A stretch of DNA of 37,865 nucleotides, taken from Allostellaceae bacterium (GTDB lineage Bacteria; Pseudomonadota; Alphaproteobacteria; ATCC43930; CGMCC-115725). The notes beneath the pieces were generated by a model that worked only from the letters and a program-made list of their open reading frames with translations, did no database searches and was not told where the DNA came from. The translations under genes were made by a program, and so were the position numbers. Shown here in pieces: positions 16,214 through 24,198 of the stretch. The stretch spans positions 1-37,865 of the forward strand of contig JANWJX010000050.1 in the NCBI GenBank assembly GCA_025451725.1, read 5' to 3'. Position 1 is the stretch's first letter. Each line of letters begins with the position of its first letter.

Positions 16214-17077
16214 TTATCGCGCGGCGCGGCCTTCCGTGAGGCGCGGCGGCGGCGGCGGCGAGAGATAGGGCTCGGTCTGATTGCTGTTGAGCGAATGAAG
16301 CAGCGCCGGCGATTGCTCAAGCGCCTGCGCGATCGCTAGCGCTGTGCGTTGCAGGATACCGACGCGCGCCTTCGCCAGCTCGTCCTTGGTCATGCGCGCG
16401 GAGTTCGACGAAGTGTTGATCGCGGCAACCGCGCGCTCGCCGATCATCACCGGCACCGCGACCGACGACAGGCCGTAATCGAGCTCGTCCTGGGTGCAGG
16501 CGTAGCCGTTCTTGCGCACCTCGGCGAGGATCTGCTTGAGCCGCGTCGCGTCCGTCACGGTGCGGTCGGTCAGCGCCTTCATCTCGACCGTGTCGAGATA
16601 GCGCTCGAGCATGCCGGGATCGAGATAGGCCAGCATGGCGCGGCCGATCGACGTCGCGTAAGCGGGGAAGCGCGCGCCGATGCCGGCGGGCATGCGCACC
16701 GTGCGGCGGCTGGCGGCGTGGCCGAGATAGAGCACGTCCTTGCCTTCGAGCACCGCGAGCGAGCAGGAATCGCCGACCGCGTCGACCACTTCGCGCAAAT
16801 GCGCCTGCGCCACTTCCTCGATCTTCATCGAACTCCAGAACGCCGAGCCGAGATCGAGCACCTTGGAGCGCAGCATGAAGCGCCGACCGTGCGACGAGAT
16901 GTAACCCAACTGCTGCAATGTATAGAGGCTGCGCCGCGCGGTCGCGGGGCTGAGCGAGGTGCGCGCCGCGACCTCGGTCAGCGTCATCTCGGGCCTGTTG
17001 CGGTTGAAGGCGCGAATCACCGCGAGGCCGCGCGACAATGCGGTGACGAAATCCCGTTCGCTCATGCTCCTTGACAT
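16214..17077 (-). CDS. IclR-family regulator, PcaR/PobR type
   Basis: A 287-residue transcription factor with an N-terminal winged helix-turn-helix (about residues 10-75, with MTLTEVAARTSLSPATARRSLYTLQQLGYI) and a C-terminal effector domain (about 90-265). FVTALSRGLAVIRAF is typical of the PcaR/PcaU/PobR subgroup, which senses aromatic compounds or 3-oxoadipate. A proline-rich tail (SPPPPPR) is unusual. The gene is divergent from the second hydroquinone dioxygenase, and two inverted repeats in between are likely operators, so it probably controls that operon and itself. The start is uncertain: the ATG at 17077 lacks a ribosome site, and the ATG at 17065 has AAGGAG only one base upstream. Confidence 0.88.
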   Translation of the reverse strand: MSRSMSERDFVTALSRGLAVIRAFNRNRPEMTLTEVAARTSLSPATARRSLYTLQQLGYISSHGRRFMLRSKVLDLGSAFWSSMKIEEVAQAHLREVVDAVGDSCSLAVLEGKDVLYLGHAASRRTVRMPAGIGARFPAYATSIGRAMLAYLDPGMLERYLDTVEMKALTDRTVTDATRLKQILAEVRKNGYACTQDELDYGLSSVAVPVMIGERAVAAINTSSNSARMTKDELAKARVGILQRTALAIAQALEQSPALLHSLNSNQTEPYLSPPPPPRLTEGRAAR

Positions 17078-17100
17078 AGTGGGGTAAATTACAGAAAAAT

Positions 17101-17133
17101 CTTCGCTAAGCGAAGAAAAATTCGCCTTGCGAA
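17101..17133. promoter_or_regulatory. Two inverted repeats, likely IclR operator
   Basis: CTTCGCTAAGCGAAG at 17101-17115 is a perfect 7+1+7 palindrome. Twelve bases on, TTCGCCTTGCGAA at 17121-17133 repeats the TTCGC/GCGAA arms with a 3-bp centre. The centres are about 19 bp apart. The pair lies between the IclR gene and the dioxygenase start, where such regulators bind. The rest of the 17078-17249 gap shows no ORF; the dioxygenase ATG at 17250 has GGAG eight bases upstream. Confidence 0.65.
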
Positions 17134-17249
17134 AATCAACGCCGGGCGGGCATCGGGGCGGTTCGGGAATTCATCAACATCGCTGGTTGGTTTTCCGGGA
17201 AAACCGCTATAACGGTCGCTCGCAGGCTGAAAAGGCTCGGGAGCAAGCA

Positions 17250-17747
17250 ATGGCCTACCACACCGCTTTGGGCTCGCTGAAAAACTATACCAAGGGCTCG
17301 CTCGATATCGTCAACGACGACAAGAAGCATTACGCGTTCTCGAATCTGTTCGAGGTCGCGAACAAGGCGAAGCCGTTCGAGCGCGTCGCCGTCACCAAGA
17401 ACATCGAATATGTCGTCGAGGTCGCGAAGATCGACGGCACCTCGCCGTGGTATGCCGCCGCGCACGACGAATTCGTCGTGGTAATGGACGGCGACATCAC
17501 CATCAATTTCGTCAAGCTCGATCCGTCCGCCGCGGTGCCGTCCGGCAAGCGCGGCGCGACCAAGCTCGCCGCCGCGCCGAACGGCCAGAAGATGGGCTAT
17601 GTCCGCGCCAAGCTCGGCAACCAGGCGCTGCTGCCCGCGGGCGCGGCGTATCAGCTTGTCTCCAACGGCGCGCCGGGCGTGGTGCTGTTCCAGACTCTCG
17701 GCGGCGACGTCACCGTCGAGCGCTGGAAAGACATCTGCATTTCGTGA
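17250..17747 (+). CDS. Hydroquinone 1,2-dioxygenase small (alpha) subunit, copy 2
   Basis: The protein has 165 residues, exactly the length of copy 1 at 8206, and shares the landmarks YAFSNLFEVA, GTSPWY, AHDEF and VMDGDI in order, ending with GDVTVERW. The reading frame is open back to 17127, but those extra 41 residues lack any similarity and overlap the probable operator, so MAYHTALGSL at 17250 is chosen. The large subunit follows after 42 bp. Role: non-catalytic partner in the PnpCD-type dioxygenase that opens hydroquinone. This copy is directly next to a likely regulator, which copy 1 is not, so it may be the main inducible form. Confidence 0.8.
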   Translation: MAYHTALGSLKNYTKGSLDIVNDDKKHYAFSNLFEVANKAKPFERVAVTKNIEYVVEVAKIDGTSPWYAAAHDEFVVVMDGDITINFVKLDPSAAVPSGKRGATKLAAAPNGQKMGYVRAKLGNQALLPAGAAYQLVSNGAPGVVLFQTLGGDVTVERWKDICIS

Positions 17748-17789
17748 TTAACTGAATCAACCTTATCCACTCCACCGGAGGGATCGTTC

Positions 17790-18782
17790 ATGGCTAATGC
17801 TGCAATCGCCGCCGACATCAAGATTCTCGGCAAGGACGCCCAGCTGGGCTACACCGAATTCCAGTTCGGCAACTTCAAGTTCCGCCGCGACGAATATTTC
17901 GCGCATGTGACCTGGCCGCACGGCACGCGCATCATCGAGATCGACCGTTTCCTGCGCGCGCTGGTGCGCGACATCGGGTGGCAGTTCTTCTACGGCTGGA
18001 TCTTTTTCGACGACGTCTTCGGCACCCAGAACCATTACGGCACCGTCGACATTTTCGCCGGCTCCTATGACGGCGGCTACAAGGCGGCGAAGACCGATTT
18101 CATGGAAACCTTCACCACCGACAAGGTCGTGACGGCGTTCGACACCATCGCCCGCGATTGGATCAGCGAAGGCTACGATCCCTTACGCGCGCCGCAGGAA
18201 ACCGGCAACCCGCTCGGCTCGAAGCGCGAGCCGCGCAAGGACGCGCTGGTCCGCGGCTTCACCCCGGCGAAGCGCATGCTCGGCCTGCCGGGCGACGTGA
18301 CGCCGCGCTCGGACCAGACCGGCCATCCGGTCAACCGCGCGTTCGCCGACCTCAAGTTCGAAAAGCCGGAAGTGCATGCGGAGAAAGGGTTCGAGGGCCA
18401 GCTCAACGCCATCAACCTGTTCGACCACATCGCGCGCTCGGACGTGACCTGGAACCCGTCGGTCGCCTCGATCACCGGCGCCAGCATCTTCTGCGTCACC
18501 TCGGAAGAGCACATGCTGCCCGTGATCCACGGCAACGACCGCAACGAGTGGTTCATCCAGCTCTCGGATGAAATCCACTGGAACATCCAGGACAAGAACA
18601 CCGGGAACCCGCGCGGCCGCATCGTCATGAAGGCGGGCGACGTTTGCGCCATGCCGGCCGACATCCGGCACCAGGGCTTCGCGCCGAAACGCTCGATGCT
18701 GCTGGTGGCCGAGAACGGCACGCCGGGCCTCGACGAACTTTATGCCAAGGGCAAGCTGCCGCCGTACCCGCTCGATTTCTAA
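17790..18782 (+). CDS. Hydroquinone 1,2-dioxygenase large (beta) subunit, copy 2
   Basis: A 330-residue catalytic subunit paralogous to the one at 8726. The candidate iron ligands His247, Asn249, Glu253 and His294 are all kept, in HGNDRNEW and DIRHQGF. FKFRRDEYF, NHYGTVDIF and SDVTWNPSV are shared with copy 1. Between residues 130 and 180 the copies differ more, which may reflect substrate preference. A CGGAGGG ribosome site precedes the ATG. A strong terminator begins about 30 bp after the stop, so the two-gene unit is closed there. Reaction: hydroquinone plus oxygen to 4-hydroxymuconic semialdehyde in the cytoplasm. Confidence 0.85.
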   Translation: MANAAIAADIKILGKDAQLGYTEFQFGNFKFRRDEYFAHVTWPHGTRIIEIDRFLRALVRDIGWQFFYGWIFFDDVFGTQNHYGTVDIFAGSYDGGYKAAKTDFMETFTTDKVVTAFDTIARDWISEGYDPLRAPQETGNPLGSKREPRKDALVRGFTPAKRMLGLPGDVTPRSDQTGHPVNRAFADLKFEKPEVHAEKGFEGQLNAINLFDHIARSDVTWNPSVASITGASIFCVTSEEHMLPVIHGNDRNEWFIQLSDEIHWNIQDKNTGNPRGRIVMKAGDVCAMPADIRHQGFAPKRSMLLVAENGTPGLDELYAKGKLPPYPLDF

Positions 18783-18813
18783 TCGGCCGCAGTGATTTGA
18801 TTTAACGACACGG

Positions 18814-18848
18814 AAGGGCGGCGCTGTTCGGCGCCGCCCTTTTGTTTT
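18814..18848 (+). terminator. Intrinsic terminator after hydroquinone dioxygenase copy 2
   Basis: A perfect 10-bp stem, AGGGCGGCGC at 18815-18824 and GCGCCGCCCT at 18831-18840, with a TGTTCG loop, followed by TTTGTTTT. It is a textbook rho-independent terminator between the dioxygenase and the aldehyde dehydrogenase. It should reduce readthrough to the dehydrogenase or give it a lower level of expression. Confidence 0.88.
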
Positions 18849-18869
18849 CAGCCAATAGGGGAGGCGTTC

Positions 18870-20360
18870 ATGCCCGACACGATTCCGAACATCCAGGTCA
18901 ACACCAATCTGTTCATCGACAACAAATTCGTGCCGGCGTCGTCGGGCAAGACGTTCGACGTGCTGAACCCGCACGACGAAAGCCTTCTCGCGAAAGTCGC
19001 CGAGGGCGACCGCGCCGATATCGATCGCGCGGTGTCGGCGGCGCAGAAGGCGTTTCCCGCCTGGTCGAACATGGCGGCGTCGGCGCGCGGCGCGCTGATC
19101 TATAAGCTGGCGCAGGCGATCGAGGAAGACGGCGAGAACCTCGCGCTGATCGAGACGCTCGACACCGGCCACCCGATCCGCGACACGCGGAACCTCGACG
19201 TGTTCCGCACCGCGGCCGTGTTCCGCTATTTCGCCGGCATGGCCGACAAATACGAAGGCTTCGTCGTGCCGGCCGAGCCGGGCTTCCTCACCTACATCAC
19301 GCGCGACCCGATCGGCGTCGTCGGGCTGATCGTGCCGTGGAACTTCCCGCTGATGTTCACGAGCTGGAAAATGGGGCCGGCGCTGGCGGCGGGGAACTGC
19401 CTGGTGCTGAAGCCGGCCGAGCTGACGCCGCTGACGACGCTGCGCGTCGCCGAGTTGGCCGCGAAAGTCGGGTTCCCGCCCGGCGTCATCAATATCGTGC
19501 CGGGCTACGGCGCGACCGCCGGCCAATATCTCGCCGAGCATGGCGGCATCGGCAAGGTCTCGTTCACCGGCTCGACCGTCACCGGCCGCAAAGTGGTGCA
19601 GGCCTCGGCCGGCAATCTGAAGCGCTTGCAGCTCGAGCTGGGCGGCAAGGGCGCCAACATCGTTTTTGAAGATGCCGACATCGACCTCGCCGTCAACGGC
19701 TCGGCGTTCGGCATTTTCCACAATCAGGGCCAGGCCTGCATCGCCGGCTCGCGTCTGATGCTGCACGAAACCATCGCCGACCAGTTCCTCGACAAGTTCA
19801 TCGGCCTCGCCAAGACCATCAAGCTCGGCGATCCGCGCAAGGTCGAGACCGAGATGGGCCCGCTGACGTCGCGGCCGCATCAGGAAAAGGTGCTGCGCTA
19901 TTCGCAGATCGCGAAAGAGGAGGGCGGCGAGATCCTGCTCGGCGGCAAGGCGCCGGACGATCCCGCGCTCGCCAAAGGCTGCTACGTCCTGCCGACCGTG
20001 GTGCGCGCCAAGCCGCAGGACCGGGTCAATCGCGACGAAGTGTTCGGGCCGTTCGTCACGGTGTCGGTGTTCCGCGACGAGGATGCGGTGATCGAGCAGG
20101 CGAACGCGACCTCGTATGGGCTCGGCGGCGGGCTGTGGACGCGCAACCTCAACCGCGCGCACCGGCTCGCGAAACAGCTCCAGGTCGGCATGGTGTGGAT
20201 CAATTGCTACAAGCGCTTCCATCCCGGCTCGCCGTTCGGCGGCATCAAGGATTCGGGCTATGGCAGCGAAATGGGCTTCGAGGCGATGCACGAATACACC
20301 AACCCCAAGGCGACCTGGGTGAACTACGCGGGCAACACGCCGCCCTTCTACAAACGCTGA
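18870..20360 (+). CDS. Aldehyde dehydrogenase, probable 4-hydroxymuconic semialdehyde dehydrogenase
   Basis: A 496-residue NAD(P)-dependent aldehyde dehydrogenase. Asn158 (PWNFP), Glu256 (ELGGKGAN) and nucleophile Cys290 (NQGQACIAGSR) are all present, with the FTGST loop at 232-236. From its place directly after the dioxygenase pair it probably oxidises 4-hydroxymuconic semialdehyde to maleylacetate (PnpE type). Sequence alone cannot separate this from betaine-aldehyde or other semialdehyde dehydrogenases. A GGGGAGG ribosome site precedes the ATG. A terminator lies just upstream, so it may depend on readthrough or on a promoter hidden in the 87-bp gap. The product is complete. Confidence 0.85.
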   Translation: MPDTIPNIQVNTNLFIDNKFVPASSGKTFDVLNPHDESLLAKVAEGDRADIDRAVSAAQKAFPAWSNMAASARGALIYKLAQAIEEDGENLALIETLDTGHPIRDTRNLDVFRTAAVFRYFAGMADKYEGFVVPAEPGFLTYITRDPIGVVGLIVPWNFPLMFTSWKMGPALAAGNCLVLKPAELTPLTTLRVAELAAKVGFPPGVINIVPGYGATAGQYLAEHGGIGKVSFTGSTVTGRKVVQASAGNLKRLQLELGGKGANIVFEDADIDLAVNGSAFGIFHNQGQACIAGSRLMLHETIADQFLDKFIGLAKTIKLGDPRKVETEMGPLTSRPHQEKVLRYSQIAKEEGGEILLGGKAPDDPALAKGCYVLPTVVRAKPQDRVNRDEVFGPFVTVSVFRDEDAVIEQANATSYGLGGGLWTRNLNRAHRLAKQLQVGMVWINCYKRFHPGSPFGGIKDSGYGSEMGFEAMHEYTNPKATWVNYAGNTPPFYKR

Positions 20361-20525
20361 CGGTTGGCTGACAAAAACAGACAAAGGCATACGTGGCTGG
20401 GTCAATCATGGGGCTACGTCGCTATTGCCACGGGCGATGCCTTTCCTCATGATTATGTGGGATTTCGTAAACCGGTTCCGGACCGGATTGAGCCAGCTAA
20501 TCCAACGGATTGAGGGGAGGAAGTT
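20361..20525 (+). promoter_or_regulatory. Leader and promoter region of the HAAT transporter operon
   Basis: A 165-bp gap with no gene. Close to the start codon are two inverted repeats: CCGGT-N5-ACCGG at 20472-20486 and AATCC-N3-GGATT at 20499-20511. Their closeness to the ribosome site GGGGAGGAAG suggests a repressor site or a small RNA structure. No terminator follows the aldehyde dehydrogenase, so readthrough from it is possible. Confidence 0.4.
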
Positions 20526-21827
20526 ATGGCAGTGAAGCATCAGGTGTCGCGCCGCGATGTGTTGAAAGCGGCGGGCGCCACGGCGGCCGTCGCGGGCGCC
20601 GGGTCGCTGATTTCGGCGCCGTCGATCGCCGCCGGCAAGGTCTACAAGATCGGCTATGTCAGCCCGCAGACCGGCCCGCTCGCGGCGTTTGGTGAAGCGG
20701 ACGGCTTCATGCTCAACATCGCCCGCAAGCATTTCGGCAAGGGCGTCAAGGACGCCTCGGGCAAGACCGTCAAGGTCGAGATCCTGGTCCGCGACAGCCA
20801 GTCCAAGGAAAACCGCGCCGCCGCCGTCGCCGCCGACCTCATCCACAAGGACAAGGTCGATCTGCTGCTGGTCGCCTCGACGCCGGAGACCACCAACCCC
20901 GTCGGCGATCAGGCCGAGACCAACGAAGTGCCCTGCGTCTCCACCATGGCGCCGTGGCAGCCCTGGTTCTTCGCGCGCGGCGGCAAGCCCGGCGTCGGCT
21001 TCAAGTGGACCTACCACTACTTCTGGGGCCTTGAAGACATTATCGGCGCCTATACCGCGATGTGGAACACGATCCCGACCAACAAAGTGGTCGGCGGCCT
21101 GTTCCCCAATGACGGCGACGGCAACGCCTGGGGCGACAAGGAACACGGCATCGCGCCGGGCATGGCGGCGAACGGCGGTTACAAGGTTATCGACCCGGGC
21201 CGCTTCCCCGATATGAATGACAATTTCTCCAACTACATCGGTACGTTCAAAAAGGAGAATGTCGAGATCGTGACGGGCGTGGTGATCCCGCCCGACATCG
21301 GCACTTTTCTCAAGCAGGCGGCGCAGCAGAATTACAAGCCGAAGGCCATCACGGTCGGCAAGGCACTGCTGTTCCCGGTGGTGATCGACAGTCTCGGCGC
21401 GGCCGCCAACAACCTGTCGAGCGAATATTGGTGGGGGCCGGTGTGGCCGTACAAATCGTCGCTCACCGGCGAGAATTGCCAGCAACTTTGCGACGCCTAT
21501 ACCAAGGCGACGGGTCGGCAATGGACGCAGCATATCGGCTTTGCTTACTCTTTGTTCGAGATGGCGGCCGACATCGTCAAGCGCTCGGGCGGACCGGGCA
21601 ATGCTGCCGCGACGCTCAATGCCATCAAGTCGACCGATCTCGAGACGGTGGTCGGTCGGATCAAGTGGGGCGAGAAAGGCGTTATGAACAACGTGTCCAA
21701 GACGCCGATGGTCGGCGGTCAGTGGCGCGCGACCAAGGGCGGCAAGTTCAAGAACGAGATCATCGTCGTTGCCAATACGACGGCGCCGCAAATTCCGGTC
21801 GGCGGCAAGATGGAGTTGTATAGCTAA
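20526..21827 (+). CDS. Branched-chain-type (HAAT) ABC transporter substrate-binding protein
   Basis: A 433-residue periplasmic binding protein of the type 1 (LivJ-like) fold. The N-terminus carries a twin-arginine signal (SRRDVLK, then a hydrophobic stretch to about residue 36). The mature protein opens with YKIGYVSPQTGPLAAFGE, typical of the HAAT family. The ligand is unknown. Many aromatic residues lie in likely cleft regions (APWQPWFF, KWTYHYFWG, EYWWGPVWPY), which would suit an aromatic or purine ligand; this is inference. It is the first gene of an operon with ATPases and permeases, but a strong hairpin after the stop should make it more abundant than they are, as is usual for binding proteins. 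Confidence 0.9.
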   Translation: MAVKHQVSRRDVLKAAGATAAVAGAGSLISAPSIAAGKVYKIGYVSPQTGPLAAFGEADGFMLNIARKHFGKGVKDASGKTVKVEILVRDSQSKENRAAAVAADLIHKDKVDLLLVASTPETTNPVGDQAETNEVPCVSTMAPWQPWFFARGGKPGVGFKWTYHYFWGLEDIIGAYTAMWNTIPTNKVVGGLFPNDGDGNAWGDKEHGIAPGMAANGGYKVIDPGRFPDMNDNFSNYIGTFKKENVEIVTGVVIPPDIGTFLKQAAQQNYKPKAITVGKALLFPVVIDSLGAAANNLSSEYWWGPVWPYKSSLTGENCQQLCDAYTKATGRQWTQHIGFAYSLFEMAADIVKRSGGPGNAAATLNAIKSTDLETVVGRIKWGEKGVMNNVSKTPMVGGQWRATKGGKFKNEIIVVANTTAPQIPVGGKMELYS

Positions 21828-21846
21828 CGGACTCCGGCAATATCGA

Positions 21847-21886
21847 CCCTCTCCGCTCATCGGAGCGGAGAGGGTTTGTTTTTTCG
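21847..21886 (+). terminator. Hairpin and T-run between binding protein and ATPase genes
   Basis: A perfect 12-bp stem (CCCTCTCCGCTC at 21847-21858, GAGCGGAGAGGG at 21863-21874) with an ATCG loop, followed by TTTGTTTTTT. It is a strong intrinsic terminator inside the transporter operon. The next gene starts within 25 bp, so partial readthrough is the probable arrangement. Confidence 0.85.
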
Positions 21887-21898
21887 GTGGGGGAGTAC

Positions 21899-22624
21899 GT
21901 GGCGCCGCTCTTGTCCCTGGAGCATGTATCGAAGAATTTCGGCGCTCTCAAGGTGATCGACGATTTGTCGCTGTCGCTCGACGCGGGCGAGGCGCTCGGC
22001 ATTCTCGGTCCGAACGGTGCAGGAAAAACCACGCTGTTCAACCTCATCGCCGGCGATTTGCCGGTTGGCGCGGGCGCTATTCGTTTCGCCGGCGAGGATG
22101 TCACTGGACTGCCCGCCTATATCCGCTGCCGCCGCGGCATCGGCCGCACCTATCAGATTCCGCATCCATTCGGGAACATGAGCGTATTCGAGAACGTCCT
22201 TGCGGGCGCGGCGTTTGGCGCGACGCGGCGCGAAGCGGAATCCTATGAGCGCTGCATCGATCTCCTGCGCCTCACCAATCTTCTCGGCAAGGCAAACCTG
22301 CCCGCCGGCAAGCTGACGCTGCTGGAGCGCAAGCGGTTGGAACTGGCGCGCGCGCTCGCGACCGATCCGAAGATGTTGTTGCTCGACGAGATCGCCGGGG
22401 GCCTGACCGATACCGAATGCCAACTTCTGATCGAGACGATCCGCGCCGTGCATCGGTCGGGCGTCTCGATTGTCTGGATCGAGCATGTCGTTCATGCGCT
22501 TATCGCCGTGGTCGGGCGGCTGTTCGTCATTAATTTCGGCCAGAAGCTGGCCGACGGCGAACCGCGCGCGGTGATGGAATCGCCGCAGGTGCAAGAGGTA
22601 TATATGGGGATCGAAGAGCGATGA
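21899..22624 (+). CDS. livG: HAAT ABC transporter ATP-binding protein (LivG type)
   Basis: One of two ATPases energising import through LivH/LivM-type permeases, on the inner face of the membrane. Walker A GPNGAGKTT, Walker B LLLLDEIAGG and switch His (WIEHV) are present. The signature segment LTLLERKRLELARAL departs from LSGGQ, as it often does in LivG proteins. Two GTG starts are possible, 21887 and 21899. The second has GGGGGAG close upstream and starts MAPLLSLEHV, so it is preferred; the first lies at the end of the terminator T-run. The stop overlaps the start of the next gene by 4 bp. Confidence 0.9.
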   Translation: MAPLLSLEHVSKNFGALKVIDDLSLSLDAGEALGILGPNGAGKTTLFNLIAGDLPVGAGAIRFAGEDVTGLPAYIRCRRGIGRTYQIPHPFGNMSVFENVLAGAAFGATRREAESYERCIDLLRLTNLLGKANLPAGKLTLLERKRLELARALATDPKMLLLDEIAGGLTDTECQLLIETIRAVHRSGVSIVWIEHVVHALIAVVGRLFVINFGQKLADGEPRAVMESPQVQEVYMGIEER

Positions 22625-23322
22625 CCGCGTTGCTCGCGACCTCCGGGCTGACCGCGTTCTATGGCGATTTTCAGGCGCTGTTCGGCGTCGATCTGGCGGT
22701 TGAAGAGGGAGAAGCCGTCGCCATTATCGGCGCCAACGGCGCGGGGAAATCGACATTGCTGCGCACCATCTGCGGTCTGTTGCCGGCGCCGTCCGATCGC
22801 ATTCGCTATCGCGGCGCCGCGATTGGATCGCTGTCGCCAGCCGACATCGTGTCGCGCGGCATCGCCCTGGTGCCGGAGGGGCGCAAGCTGTTCCCGTCGC
22901 TGTCCGTCGAGGAAAATCTTCTAATGGGCCAGCAAAGCGGCCGTAAAGGCCCCTGGAACCTCGACCACGTCTACACGCTGTTTCCAATTTTGAAAGAGCG
23001 GCGGCGCCAGGCATCGACTTCGTTGTCGGGCGGCCAGCAACAGATGGCTGCAATTGGTCGCGCACTGATGACCAACCCCGAGCTGTTGCTGTGCGACGAG
23101 ATCAGCCTCGGCCTCGCGCCCATCGTGATCCGCGACGTCTACGGGGCGCTGCCCGGCATCCGGGCCGGCGGTACGTCGCTTGTGGTGGTGGAGCAAGACA
23201 TCAATCGCGCCCTCGCGTTGGCGGACCGCGTCTACTGTCTGCAGGAAGGTCGCGTCACACTCGAAGCCAAACCGGCCTCTCTCACGCGCGAGCAGATCAA
23301 GCTCGCTTATTTCGGCGTGTAG
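22621..23322 (+). CDS. livF: HAAT ABC transporter ATP-binding protein (LivF type)
   Basis: The second ATPase of the transporter, 233 residues, the usual LivF length. Walker A GANGAGKST, signature LSGGQQQM, Walker B LLLCDEISLGLAP and the VVEQD switch region are all intact. LivF carries the conserved PEGRKLFPSLSVEENL motif in the middle, seen here. Its start overlaps the livG stop (ATGA), and its stop is 6 bp before livH. Function follows from the family: ATP hydrolysis for uptake of the unknown ligand bound by the protein at 20526. Confidence 0.93.
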   Translation: MTALLATSGLTAFYGDFQALFGVDLAVEEGEAVAIIGANGAGKSTLLRTICGLLPAPSDRIRYRGAAIGSLSPADIVSRGIALVPEGRKLFPSLSVEENLLMGQQSGRKGPWNLDHVYTLFPILKERRRQASTSLSGGQQQMAAIGRALMTNPELLLCDEISLGLAPIVIRDVYGALPGIRAGGTSLVVVEQDINRALALADRVYCLQEGRVTLEAKPASLTREQIKLAYFGV

Positions 23323-23328
23323 GGCACG

Positions 23329-24195
23329 ATGGACTGGATCAACGGCATCCTCCAGGGCGCGCTGATCGGCGGACTCTATGCATTGTTCGCGGCCGGCCTG
23401 TCGCTGATGTTCGGCGTGATGCGTCTCGTCAATATCGCGCATGGCGACCTGATCGTGTTTGCGGCCTATCTCGGCCTCGTCGTGGTGCAGACGCTCGGCC
23501 TCAGCCCGTTCGTCAGCCTTGTTATCGTGGTGCCGACGATGTTCGTGCTCGGCTACATTCTCCAGCGCGGCTTGCTCAACTTCACGCTCGGCGGCGACAT
23601 CCTGCCGCCGCTTCTGGTAACATTCGGCCTGTCCATCATCATTCAGAACGCGCTGCTCGAAGGGTTCAGCGCCGACAGCCAGAAACTTCAGGCCGGCAAT
23701 TTCGAGACGGCAAGTCTCCATATTTCCGATCAGCTCGCCATCGGTTGGTTTCCATTTGTGATTTTTCTGACGGCGGTGGCGGTGATCGCGCTGTTGGAGC
23801 TGCTGATCTATCGCACCGCGCTGGGACGCGCCTTCCGTGCCACGTCCGACGATGCCGACACTGCGCGGCTCTACGGCGTGCGCAACCGGCATGTCTATGC
23901 GCTGGCGACAGCGCTGTCGCTGGCGGTGATCTCGATTGCCGCGATCTTTCTCGCCGTGCGCGTCAATTTCGATCCGGCCAGTGGGCCGGCACGTCTGCTC
24001 TATGCTTTCGAGGCCGTCATCATTGGCGGTCTCGGCAGTCTGTGGGGCACGCTGGCGGGCGGCGTCGTGTTGGGCGTCGCGCAGGCGGTCGGCGCCCAGC
24101 TCAATCCGGGCTGGGAATCGCTGGCCGGCCACCTTGCTTTTCTGGCGGTGCTGATTCTCCGGCCCCGCGGCCTGTTCCCGAAACTGGTGGATTGA
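23329..24195 (+). CDS. livH: HAAT ABC transporter permease (LivH type)
   Basis: A 288-residue inner-membrane permease with about eight hydrophobic segments. GALIGGLYALFAAGLSLMFG at the start and RLVNIAHGD (the LivH signature around residue 45) identify it, as does the GLGSLWGTLAGG loop near the end. It forms the channel with the LivM-type protein coded next. It sits 6 bp after livF and 3 bp before the livM-type gene, with no separate promoter visible. Bacterial LivH proteins run about 290-310 residues, so it is complete. Confidence 0.93.
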   Translation: MDWINGILQGALIGGLYALFAAGLSLMFGVMRLVNIAHGDLIVFAAYLGLVVVQTLGLSPFVSLVIVVPTMFVLGYILQRGLLNFTLGGDILPPLLVTFGLSIIIQNALLEGFSADSQKLQAGNFETASLHISDQLAIGWFPFVIFLTAVAVIALLELLIYRTALGRAFRATSDDADTARLYGVRNRHVYALATALSLAVISIAAIFLAVRVNFDPASGPARLLYAFEAVIIGGLGSLWGTLAGGVVLGVAQAVGAQLNPGWESLAGHLAFLAVLILRPRGLFPKLVD

Positions 24196-24198
24196 GCG

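Noticed and set aside
17127-17249. N-terminal extension of the second dioxygenase small subunit
   Set aside because: The extra 41 codons overlap the operator palindromes' end, have no counterpart in copy 1 and lack a ribosome site.
18183-20405. A 740-codon open frame on the minus strand
   Set aside because: It is antisense to the dioxygenase large subunit and aldehyde dehydrogenase, both with clear family motifs. Its own translation is low-complexity Arg/Ala/His-rich, as expected for the opposite strand of high-GC genes.
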